Assembly (NCBI GenBank): GCA_021835185.1
Contig: JAKBQO010000071.1
Coordinates: forward strand, 1-7,254
Direction of reading: 5' to 3'
DNA length: 7,254 bases
DNA from: Thermoplasmata archaeon
GTDB lineage: Archaea; Thermoplasmatota; Thermoplasmata; Thermoplasmatales; Thermoplasmataceae
Shown here one piece after another: positions 1 to 5,404 of this stretch. A program made the translations under genes and the position numbers. Numbering within the stretch: position 1 is the stretch's first letter; each line of letters begins with the position of its first letter. The notes below the pieces were generated by a model, which saw only the letters and a list, made by a program, of their open reading frames with translations, was not told where the DNA came from and made no database searches.

Positions 1-495
1 GTTGAGCTTATCAATTCCATAAGCCATGCACGCAGCGGTAGGCTCATTTATAATCCTTTTTACATTAAGCCCGGCTATAGCCCCGGCATCCTTTGTTGCC
101 TGTCTCTGGTTATCGTTGAAATATGCCGGTACAGTGATAACAGCATCGTTTACCGGTTCACCGAGAAATGCCTCTGCATCTTTTTTTATCTTCTGCAATA
201 TAAATGCTGAAATCTGCTGCGGCGTATATTCTTTTCCGAATATTTTATATTTGAAATCTGTTCCCATTTTCCTTTTGGCACCGTATATTGTTCCCTCGGG
301 GTTAAGGAGAGCCTGTCTCCTTGCAGGCTCGCCTACCAGTAGTTGTCCGTCTTTTGTGAACGCCACATAGCTTGGAAAAGATTTTCCGCCCAGTGATACG
401 CCCTCTGCTGCTGGAATGGTTTCTGGCTTTCCAGAAATAACAACAGCCGCTGCCGAATTGCTTGTACCTAGATCTATACCTATTATTTTACTCAT
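1..495 (-). CDS. dnaK: DnaK (Hsp70) molecular chaperone, N-terminal 165 residues, truncated by the window edge
   Basis: Cytosolic ATP-dependent chaperone that binds unfolded polypeptides and works with GrpE and DnaJ. The visible part is lobe I of the ATPase domain. The phosphate-1 motif GIDLGTSNS is at residues 6-14 with the metal-site Asp8. The KR motif (GAKRKMG, 72-78) holds the lysine equivalent to catalytic Lys70 of E. coli DnaK. The signature [20 protein letters not shown] is at about 119-138 and RIINEPTAA at 147-155, including the conserved Glu151. The reading frame is open to base 1, so the remaining ~450 residues lie outside. The ATG at 495 is fixed by the Hsp70 N-terminus and by an AAGGTGA ribosome binding site overlapping the grpE stop codon. 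It is co-transcribed with grpE; dnaJ would be expected next. In archaea this system is generally viewed as bacterial in origin. Identity is very secure. Confidence 0.97.
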   Translation of the reverse strand, partial: MSKIIGIDLGTSNSAAAVVISGKPETIPAAEGVSLGGKSFPSYVAFTKDGQLLVGEPARRQALLNPEGTIYGAKRKMGTDFKYKIFGKEYTPQQISAFILQKIKKDAEAFLGEPVNDAVITVPAYFNDNQRQATKDAGAIAGLNVKRIINEPTAACMAYGIDKLN

Positions 496-510
496 TTTAT
501 TTCACCTTTT
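496..510 (-). promoter_or_regulatory. Shine-Dalgarno site for dnaK, overlapping the end of grpE
   Basis: Read on the minus strand, AAAAAGGTGA ends 5 nt before the dnaK ATG and spans the grpE TGA (502-504). It is the clearest ribosome binding site in the window, as expected for an internal operon gene. It suggests that dnaK translation is coupled to termination on grpE, whereas the promoter-proximal genes here appear leaderless. Confidence 0.75.
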
Positions 511-1017
511 TGAAACTATTACTTTTGATGTTCTTAGAACATCGCCATTAAGTGTATAACCTTTCTGAACCTCTTCAAGAACGGTTCCATCCTCCCCCTG
601 GTCCAGGACACCCACAGCCTCTTCCAGATTCGGATCGTATTTTGTCCCTTTAACCTCAAGTACCTGCAATCCATGTGATTGAAGTACTTTTAACAGCTGG
701 GACCTTACCGGCTCCAGTTTTGGGTCGTGGGCTATACCGGCATCGAGTGTATCAAGAACAGGCAGGAGTTCCTTAATGAGATCACTGCTAGCATTTTTTC
801 TGATGTTTTCTATTTCCCTTTCTTTGTATTTTGAATAGTTTTCCATCTCTGAACGCTGGCGCACATAGAGGCTCTTGTAGTCATTGAGATCAGACATCGT
901 ATCTGTGTATAACTGTTTATATTTCTTCATCTCTTCCCTGTCTTTCATTTTATTTCTCTTCCTTACCTGCTCTATATCGAATTCAAGGGGCCTATTATAT
1001 TCTTTATGGTTCATCAT
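502..1017 (-). CDS. grpE: GrpE, nucleotide exchange factor for DnaK
   Basis: GrpE releases ADP from DnaK and so resets its substrate-binding cycle; it acts as a dimer in the cytosol. At 171 aa it is of normal size. Residues ~15-75 are highly charged (K/R/E/D/Q rich) and predicted to form the long dimeric coiled coil. LIKELLPVLDTLDAGI (80-95) matches the four-helix-bundle segment. GTKYDPNLEEAVG (124-136) matches the GrpE signature G-x-x-[YF]-D-P-N-x-x-E-A, with the usual His replaced by Glu. GYTLNGDVLRTSKVIVSK (153-170) is the C-terminal beta domain that contacts DnaK. Two ATG codons are adjacent at 1017 and 1014; either could start. The stop is 6 bp from the dnaK ATG, making a coupled chaperone operon. 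Two TATA-like boxes precede it, so it can be transcribed independently of thiL upstream. Confidence 0.95.
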   Translation of the reverse strand: MMNHKEYNRPLEFDIEQVRKRNKMKDREEMKKYKQLYTDTMSDLNDYKSLYVRQRSEMENYSKYKEREIENIRKNASSDLIKELLPVLDTLDAGIAHDPKLEPVRSQLLKVLQSHGLQVLEVKGTKYDPNLEEAVGVLDQGEDGTVLEEVQKGYTLNGDVLRTSKVIVSKR

Positions 1018-1031
1018 AAGTATATTTGTTC

Positions 1032-1056
1032 TTCTATATAAATATTTTCTATATAA
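1032..1056 (-). promoter_or_regulatory. Promoter region of grpE-dnaK with a duplicated TATA box
   Basis: On the minus strand the 10-mer TTATATAGAA occurs twice, at 1056-1047 and 1041-1032, offset 15 bp. The distal copy would place a transcription start near 1025, giving a leader of about 8 nt. The proximal copy is only ~20 bp from the ATG, too close for a productive start in front of it. The proximal copy may therefore be an alternative box or a regulator site. Position, A/T content and orientation support a promoter; the exact start is inferred. Confidence 0.5.
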
Positions 1057-1073
1057 GTTTTACCCTTTTGGCA

Positions 1074-2042
1074 TTATTTATTAAGTGGCATACTGTTGAA
1101 ATGTTCGTATCCCTTATTTATTACTGGAACCCATGCCCTGCCATCATAGATTACATTATCGCCGTTATATGTTTCGCCTATGCAATGGACTTCTATATTT
1201 TCATGTGACATGGCTGCCATAAATTCTTCAAGGGAATTTTTTTCAACTGTAAACATCAGTTCATAATCTCCGCCAAATGACAATGCTATGTCGCTGACTG
1301 AAAAATTGGAGATGGATGCAGCCTTTTCAACATCCCTGTCAAATGGTATTTTATCACCGTATAGTTTAAAGCCAACGCCAAAGTCAGTTGAAATTTGATG
1401 TATAGAAGCGTAAACCCCGTCTGATAAGTCCATCATAAATTTTGCCCCGGAGGCACTAATTTTTATTGCTTCATTAATCCTTGGCTCAACATCAAGCATC
1501 TTTCTGATTCCCAGTTCACGGTTTATTCCATACATGTAATAAATATATCCGGCGGCCGATGACCCTAAAGAATTTGTTACCATCAGAAATTGCCCGGGTT
1601 TAATTTCTGATCGCCTTCTTATAAGTTCCGGCACCTGTTTCCCTATTATAGTACCGGCTGCTGTAAAATCAGAACCTTCTTTTGTATCGCCACCAATGAT
1701 AGACACATTAAACTTGTCCAGCTCGTGCCTCACTCCCCTGTAAAATTCCTCCAGATAGGAAATATCATATTCAGGAGATACAGATAAAGAGATAAGGAAA
1801 CCTGATGGTATTCCGGCCATAGCTGCAATGTCGCTCAGGTTAATTGCCGCAAAAAATTTTCCGGCGAGAAAAGGTTCTGCGCCTTCTGGCAAATGGGTTT
1901 CCCTTGTTATAAGATCCGTTGATAACAAAGCATAATAATTGCCAAAGCCTATAATTGCACAATCGTCCCTGTTGTCAAGATTTTTAGAGCCATCTTCAAG
2001 GGTTTGTATTATTTTTCTCTCCCCTAAATCTTTTAATTTCAA
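1074..2042 (-). CDS. thiL: Thiamine-monophosphate kinase ThiL
   Basis: ATP-dependent phosphorylation of thiamine monophosphate to thiamine diphosphate, the last step of cofactor synthesis; cytosolic, PurM/AIR-synthase fold. At 322 aa it is full length. Motifs in order: LGERKII (6-12) at the N-terminus; DDCAII (26-31), metal and phosphate binding; STD (41-43); NLSDIAAMAGIP (68-79); GGDT (117-120); the second-domain entry IKPGQFLMVTNSLGSSAAG (147-165); MMDLSDG (203-209); FGGDYEL (256-262); and the terminal KGYEHF (310-315). The start is a TTG at 2042. There is no earlier in-frame start and the next Met is at residue 75, deep inside the conserved NLSDIAAM block, while KLKDLGER aligns with the usual family N-terminus. 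A possible TATA element (TTTAAATT, 2065-2072) lies ~26 bp upstream, fitting a leaderless transcript. Only 56 bp separate it from grpE downstream, but grpE has its own promoter, so I infer no functional link. Confidence 0.95.
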   Translation of the reverse strand: MKLKDLGERKIIQTLEDGSKNLDNRDDCAIIGFGNYYALLSTDLITRETHLPEGAEPFLAGKFFAAINLSDIAAMAGIPSGFLISLSVSPEYDISYLEEFYRGVRHELDKFNVSIIGGDTKEGSDFTAAGTIIGKQVPELIRRRSEIKPGQFLMVTNSLGSSAAGYIYYMYGINRELGIRKMLDVEPRINEAIKISASGAKFMMDLSDGVYASIHQISTDFGVGFKLYGDKIPFDRDVEKAASISNFSVSDIALSFGGDYELMFTVEKNSLEEFMAAMSHENIEVHCIGETYNGDNVIYDGRAWVPVINKGYEHFNSMPLNK

Positions 2043-2064
2043 TATTTCTCTTATAAATTTGTTT

Positions 2065-2072
2065 AATTTAAA
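2065..2072 (-). promoter_or_regulatory. Probable TATA box of thiL
   Basis: TTTAAATT on the minus strand is centred ~26 bp from the TTG start at 2042. A second A/T element, TTTATAAG (about 2050-2057), is too close to the start to serve as a TATA box for it. Positional inference only. Confidence 0.4.
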
Positions 2073-2143
2073 GTTTGCCCTCTAAATTTTCTGTGTGGAA
2101 TTAGCAGTTTAATGGTAATGCATTGTTGTTAAAATTGGAAAAT

Positions 2144-2151
2144 TTTTATAT
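2144..2151 (+). promoter_or_regulatory. TATA box of the aroQ-tyrA operon
   Basis: TTTTATAT, preceded by an A-rich stretch (AAAATTGGAAAA) suitable as a BRE, is centred ~27 bp upstream of the GTG at 2175. Transcription would start at about 2172-2175, on or next to the first start codon. This supports a leaderless mRNA beginning with GTG. Confidence 0.6.
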
Positions 2152-2152
2152 G

Positions 2153-2182
2153 TGATAGATATACTCTATCATAGGTGATAGA
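2153..2182 (+). promoter_or_regulatory. Candidate operator: three TGATAGA half-sites in alternating orientation
   Basis: TGATAGA (2153-2159), its exact reverse complement TCTATCA (2165-2171), and TGATAGA again (2176-2182) fill the space between the TATA box and the first codons. The first pair is a perfect 7-bp inverted repeat with a 5-bp spacer, and the second pair one with a 4-bp spacer. A protein bound here would block TFB/polymerase access or clearance, so repression is the likely mode, plausibly in response to tyrosine or another aromatic amino acid. The regulator is not in the window. Confidence 0.55.
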
Positions 2183-2750
2183 ATTTATTAATAATATGGA
2201 TACCCTGAGAAATGAACTTTACAATAATTCCAGAGATATTATCAAACTACTTGAAGAAAGGAGGGAAATAGCTGGTAAAATTGGGGAATGTAAGGTTGCC
2301 GGAGGTCTGAAAATAAGAAATCGGGAGAGGGAAATAGAGATATTAAAATCCCTTTCATACGATCATTTCACTGAATTTGTGTTGAATTTGCTTTTCGAGT
2401 TTTCAATAAATTATGAAGTTTTAAATAGAAACTCTGCTGATAGTGTAAAGTATTCCAGAATTCTTAATGGAGTAAAATATATAGAATACAGAAGTGAGAG
2501 GGATAATCTCATATTTCTCCTTTCCAGAATCCTTAATCCGGGCACTGTGGTGCTATGCGATTACCATGAAATTAGCAAAATCCTTATCAGTGCCGGGCAC
2601 CATATAGCAAATGCTATTGAAAAGCCTGATCTTGTTATATATATGGATGGAAGAGAAAATCAGGAGATAATAATAAAAGATGGTTCCATGCTTATATCTG
2701 AAAATTTCCTTGCCAGTAAAGCAAATATATATACCGTGGAAATACAGTAA
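2175..2750 (+). CDS. AroQ-class chorismate mutase with an unassigned C-terminal domain
   Basis: Catalyses chorismate to prephenate, the branch point to tyrosine and phenylalanine. Residues 8-85 match the helical AroQ fold: LRNELYNNSRDIIKLLEERR (11-30), AGKIGECK (33-40), IRNREREIEIL (47-57). Compared with E. coli chorismate mutase, Arg11, Arg28, Lys39, Arg51 and Glu52 are present as R12, R29, K40, R52 and E53. Asp48 is Asn49, and Gln88 appears to be Glu81 (S77-x3-E81). Residues ~86-191 are not part of AroQ. They show alternating hydrophobic strands and helices (NPGTVVLCDYHEISKIL; KPDLVIYMDG) and I do not recognise them. The GTG at 2175 coincides with the predicted transcription start. An in-frame ATG at 2196 (MDTLRNEL) is an equally reasonable start by homology, with no Shine-Dalgarno at usable distance. 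tyrA follows after 1 nt, so the two products act in sequence. Confidence 0.85.
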   Translation: MIEFINNMDTLRNELYNNSRDIIKLLEERREIAGKIGECKVAGGLKIRNREREIEILKSLSYDHFTEFVLNLLFEFSINYEVLNRNSADSVKYSRILNGVKYIEYRSERDNLIFLLSRILNPGTVVLCDYHEISKILISAGHHIANAIEKPDLVIYMDGRENQEIIIKDGSMLISENFLASKANIYTVEIQ

Positions 2751-2751
2751 T

Positions 2752-3390
2752 ATGCATTTATTAATAGTAGGATCAGAGGGGCGTTTAGGAAGAACATTGA
2801 TGAAAATTTTTCCCGGGTCATCATCCATAGACCTTGAAAATGAAGATCAACTTCAATCTGAACTTACAAAAGCTGATTTTGCACTTCTAGCAGTTCCATT
2901 GGAGGAAACAGTGAATATTATCCGCAGTTTTCCTGAATATAGAGGGTTTGTTGATTTAACATCCATGAAGTATAACATGGAGGAATTTTCCGGGCATATA
3001 ATAAGTATTCACCCATTATTCGGGCCAGAATCCTATAAAACTAATAAGACAATTATCTTCATTAATGATATTTCAACTCCTGATTCACTGGATAAGGTAA
3101 AAGAACTATTCAATGGATACAGAATAATATCTATGAATGCCCGAGAGCATGATTATCTTATGAGCGAACTACTTGTGAAACCATATATACTTTCATACAT
3201 ATCTGAAGCTAGCAATACAGATATAGTAACAGGTTCCTATATCAAATTTCTCGAGATTGAAAAAATAAAACATAATGAAAATACCGAAATTTTTCTTGAC
3301 ACAATAAAATACAATGAAAGGGCCATGGAAATAATAATAAATATAGAAAAAAAACTGGATGAGCTTAAAAAATTAATAGGTAATAGATGA
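2752..3390 (+). CDS. tyrA: Compact prephenate dehydrogenase (TyrA)
   Basis: NAD-dependent oxidative decarboxylation of prephenate to 4-hydroxyphenylpyruvate, the committed step to tyrosine. The Rossmann signature G-x-x-G-x-x-G (GSEGRLG) is at residues 7-13, followed by acidic Asp27 after strand 2, which favours NAD over NADP. LLAVPLEET (45-53), DLTSMK (68-73, the S-x-K motif) and SIHPLFGPES (85-94, containing the catalytic His87 of the HPMFGP motif) are typical. EHDYLMSELL begins the helical domain. At 212 aa it is much shorter than the ~280-residue TyrA core. The second prephenate-pocket His (HLPH) reads as Tyr, and the YR motif that binds the side-chain carboxylate appears as YIK. The ATG at 2752 was chosen because it opens the Rossmann strand directly and sits 1 nt after the upstream stop; a 24-codon extension is open but would overlap the chorismate mutase gene. 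Its 3' end overlaps the convergent radical SAM gene by 18 bp. Confidence 0.88.
   Translation: MHLLIVGSEGRLGRTLMKIFPGSSSIDLENEDQLQSELTKADFALLAVPLEETVNIIRSFPEYRGFVDLTSMKYNMEEFSGHIISIHPLFGPESYKTNKTIIFINDISTPDSLDKVKELFNGYRIISMNAREHDYLMSELLVKPYILSYISEASNTDIVTGSYIKFLEIEKIKHNENTEIFLDTIKYNERAMEIIINIEKKLDELKKLIGNR
3347..3354 (-). terminator. Oligo-T terminator candidate for the radical SAM gene
   Basis: Eight consecutive T on the minus strand lie 19-26 nt past that gene's stop codon, inside the 3' end of tyrA. Archaeal RNA polymerase commonly terminates at such U-runs without a hairpin. This fits two convergent genes sharing a short overlap. Positional inference. Confidence 0.4.
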
Positions 3391-4428
3391 ACCTGATAAG
3401 CGTTTTAGAAGCGTCATATAATCACCCTGGAAGAACATTTTATCTTCCAGATCCAGATCATATCTATAGTCTTCCAGATCCAGTGAATTATAATAATCAC
3501 TTAATTCACCAAAATCATGGTCAAGGGAAGATTGCATTATAAGGTCAAGCAATTTGCCGTCGTATTTATCGTTATGCACTCCTCTCTCCTTATTCCCGCC
3601 TGTAGGGTATGACAGGACAGGGTACTGGCTTCCGAGGTCTATCAAAATCTTTGCCAGGGAGTATAGCCTGGGTGGGCGGTACAGTCCCTTTTTCCATAGT
3701 TTCTCTACCAGTGTATTCTTCTGGATATTCATTGGATTTATTGATATATCTGCCGAGTATGGGGCTACAATAGAAACTGATTTTTCTATATCAGCAATAG
3801 CCATTTTTTCTGATATGAATGGAGGTTTAAACAATAAATACGTACGTAATTCTATTTTTTCCTGTTGCAGAATTTTTGCAGCATCAATAAATTTTTTCAA
3901 TGTACTTCCCTTATTAACTGAATATTTCATAATATAGTCATCTGCACTTTCTAGCCCTATGGCTATTCTCAGGTCAATCTTTGCCTTTTTAAATGGTTGC
4001 AATGTTTCAGGTTTTATATATTCTGTTCTTGACTCTACAAGCAATTTATCAACCTTATCTTTCATCCTATCGATAAAGTAATCCCTCACGGCAGGGTGTA
4101 CTTCGTTGGGATCGAGAAAACTTCCGGAAGTAAATATTTTCAATACTTTTGTATCGTTAAGCGAATCATATAATGTATCTACCTGCCTCATAAGATTTTC
4201 ATCCACTATTTCAGGGGAGGTGTCATTAAAATAGCCACACATGGAACATGCCGTAAATTTATACCACGCACATCCTGTTGTCCTGAAAATACATACCATT
4301 GTTTTCTCCGGGCTACCTCTCAGGCGATCCAGTTCTTTCCAGATGGAAACTGGTTTATCAACATCATTTTTTCTGTTATTTTCATGCATGAGGCTTTTAA
4401 TGTAAAGCGAATAATCTCTAACTACCAT
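3373..4428 (-). CDS. Radical SAM protein of the archaeosine synthase subunit (RaSEA) type
   Basis: In the archaeosine pathway ArcS adds lysine to preQ0 at G15 of tRNA, and RaSEA then uses radical SAM chemistry to cleave that lysine adduct to archaeosine. The cluster motif is C53-x7-C61-x2-C64 in RTTGCAWYKFTACSMCGY, a spacing and context (GC-x-W...C-x-MCGY-x-x-D) I recall for this family rather than the common CX3CX2C. Further marks are IFTSGSFLDPNEV (98-110, the GGE-like SAM-contact region), LLVESRTEYI (129-138), IGLESADD (157-164) and LRTYLLFKPPF (194-204). At 351 aa the length is normal. Start ATG at 4428, with a TATA box ~25 bp upstream. The C-terminus carries an internal duplication (LDLED twice, 9 codons apart). 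It is divergent from a tRNA gene that has the G15-C48 pair the pathway modifies. Family assignment is firm; RaSEA as the exact subgroup is recognition from memory. Confidence 0.85.
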   Translation of the reverse strand: MVVRDYSLYIKSLMHENNRKNDVDKPVSIWKELDRLRGSPEKTMVCIFRTTGCAWYKFTACSMCGYFNDTSPEIVDENLMRQVDTLYDSLNDTKVLKIFTSGSFLDPNEVHPAVRDYFIDRMKDKVDKLLVESRTEYIKPETLQPFKKAKIDLRIAIGLESADDYIMKYSVNKGSTLKKFIDAAKILQQEKIELRTYLLFKPPFISEKMAIADIEKSVSIVAPYSADISINPMNIQKNTLVEKLWKKGLYRPPRLYSLAKILIDLGSQYPVLSYPTGGNKERGVHNDKYDGKLLDLIMQSSLDHDFGELSDYYNSLDLEDYRYDLDLEDKMFFQGDYMTLLKRLSGSSITY

Positions 4429-4448
4429 TTATTTAGTATTAATCCTAT

Positions 4449-4456
4449 CTATATGA
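4449..4456 (-). promoter_or_regulatory. TATA box of the radical SAM gene
   Basis: TCATATAG on the minus strand is centred ~24.5 bp from the ATG, predicting a leaderless or nearly leaderless mRNA. It overlaps the 10-mer TATAGATAGG that also occurs just upstream of the OB-fold gene at 6219-6228. Confidence 0.45.
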
Positions 4457-4594
4457 GTATTGTTGTCTATTTATTTGAAAATATGTAATATTTTTAATTT
4501 CTGTGAGCTTTTTTCTTTAATTCTTTTTTTCTATGGTAGTGTTTATATAGAAACGCAATTCAGGATATAATAGTAAATCTCTATTAGGTAAAAA

Positions 4595-4602
4595 TTATAT
4601 AT
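4595..4602 (+). promoter_or_regulatory. TATA box of tRNA-Val
   Basis: TTATATAT is centred ~26 bp upstream of the first base of the mature tRNA, preceded by purine-rich GGTAAAAA that could serve as a BRE. This predicts transcription starting at or within a few bases of the mature 5' end. A second box, TTTATATA at 4542-4549, is 78 bp upstream and would give a ~50-nt leader; its role is unknown. Confidence 0.5.
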
Positions 4603-4623
4603 TATCTTCAAATCAACCTTAGA

Positions 4624-4695
4624 GGGCTCGTAGTCTAGTGGTATGATGTCTCCCTGACACGGAGAAGGTCACCGGTCCGAATCCGGTCGGGCCCA
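4624..4695 (+). tRNA. tRNA-Val, anticodon GAC
   Basis: A full cloverleaf folds by hand. The acceptor GGGCTCG/CGGGCCC pairs with one G-T, and A73 is at 4695. The D arm GTCT-AGTGGTA-TGAT has weak pairs at 10-25 and 13-22. The anticodon stem TCTCC/GGAGA is perfect, with loop CTGACAC and anticodon GAC at 4656-4658 (reads GUC and GUU). The variable loop is AGGTC. The T stem ACCGG/CCGGT is perfect, with loop TCCGAAT. G15 (4638) and C48 (4670) form the Levitt pair; G15 is the archaeosine site. The 3' CCA is not encoded (CCCA then TTCCA), so it must be added. Position 55, nearly always T, is C here. No intron is seen. Confidence 0.95.
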
Positions 4696-4808
4696 TTCCA
4701 TTAATTGTAAGTAAAATGAACTCATATAACACCTTTTATAGATGCCTTTAAAATGTTTTAGATATATAGAAATTATTGAATATTTGAAAATAAAAGTCAA
4801 TCCAATTT

Positions 4809-5012
4809 TCACATCCATGTTATTATGCCTTCTCTGTTATCCTTATAAATAACTTCATACCTCCGTGGCCTTCAAAAATGATTTTGTTCTCTCTTTAGAC
4901 TTGCTTCTAATCCGGACACTTTTAGATTAGGCAGTTTAGCTAATAGCTCTGAGTTCGAAAGCGTAGTATTGTAATAAGCAAAGAGTAAGGTGATATAAAA
5001 ATAATTATTCAT
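4809..5012 (-). pseudogene. Fragment of an unidentified protein with an in-frame stop
   Basis: An ATG at 5012 opens a 46-codon frame (to TGA at 4872-4874) whose C-terminal half reads ELLAKLPNLKVSGLEASLKR. After the TGA the same frame continues for 20 sense codons, RPRRYEVIYKDNREGIITWM, to a second TGA at 4809. The composition (alternating charged and hydrophobic, LPNLK, RRYEVIYKD) resembles a real soluble domain, possibly DNA-binding, interrupted by one stop. There is no Shine-Dalgarno or well-placed TATA box. I do not recognise the family. It may be chance; the combined 66 codons are suggestive, not proof. Confidence 0.25.
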
Positions 5013-5133
5013 TTTAATCTGTTCTCATATACAATACAGAGTTTTTGATTAATATCTAAAGCCATAGTCGTTATACTTTAAAACAACTATATAGTCATTA
5101 ATTCTCGGTTCGACGATACCTATTATTGCATAT

Positions 5134-5343
5134 ATGGATATTAAGTGCCTGAGGATAAATAATAAAATCTGTGAAGGTTGTGTACATAATTATGTGTAAA
5201 TATAAATCCCCTGTTACTAGCAAATTTAATCATCAAATAACATGGAATGATACACCTTTTGAGCAAGGGGGTAACAAAATATTGAAAATACAGATATGGA
5301 TAGAATATTGAAGGAAACAATAAAAGAGAGAATGAATTTTTGA
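5134..5343 (+). pseudogene. Frameshift-broken remnant of an unidentified small protein
   Basis: Three overlapping short frames can be joined. The first, ATG 5134 to TAA 5199, gives MDIKCLRINNKICEGCVHNY plus V, with a C-x2-C pair. The second, ATG 5192 to TGA 5311, gives MCKYKSPVTSKFNHQITWND followed by TPFEQGGNK and more. The third returns to the first frame and reads NIENTDMDRILKETIKERMN to TGA 5341-5343. Two opposite single-base shifts would yield one continuous ~70-residue product. The Cys motif suggests a metal- or disulphide-bearing domain. No promoter or ribosome site of note. The family is not recognised and chance alignment of frames cannot be excluded. Confidence 0.22.
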
Positions 5344-5404
5344 AATAAGAATAACACTGTGCAATCAGATAATGTACATTATTTTCTGTAAATTGTAAAT
5401 AGCC

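Noticed and set aside
26..370. 114-codon plus-strand frame
   Set aside because: Exactly antisense to conserved dnaK codons; hydrophobic low-complexity translation and no start signals.
884..1208. Two overlapping plus-strand frames over the grpE 5' end and thiL 3' end
   Set aside because: Antisense to grpE/thiL and rich in Phe/Tyr/Ile as expected from A/T-rich antisense sequence; no protein features.
2680..2751. N-terminal extension of TyrA starting at 2680
   Set aside because: It would overlap the chorismate mutase gene by 71 bp and put 24 residues before the Rossmann strand; ATG 2752 fits the family and the 1-nt coupling.
2553..2828. 91-codon minus-strand frame across the aroQ-tyrA junction
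   Set aside because: Antisense to two well-supported, coupled genes; no promoter or family resemblance.
3554..3937. 127-codon plus-strand frame
   Set aside because: Antisense shadow within the radical SAM gene, whose frame carries the conserved motifs.
4508..4531. T-runs (T6 and T7) between the radical SAM gene and tRNA-Val as a terminator
   Set aside because: On the plus strand there is no gene ending nearby for them to terminate; at most they insulate the tRNA from distant read-through.
5100..5120. GGTTCGA near 5108 as part of a second tRNA or a tRNA fragment
   Set aside because: No acceptor, anticodon or T-stem pairing can be built around it.
5225..5393. Minus-strand hydrophobic frame (...FILSFIVSFNILSISVFSIF...) as a possible membrane peptide
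   Set aside because: No ATG or ribosome site; it is the antisense of lysine/isoleucine-rich sequence, which automatically reads as hydrophobic.
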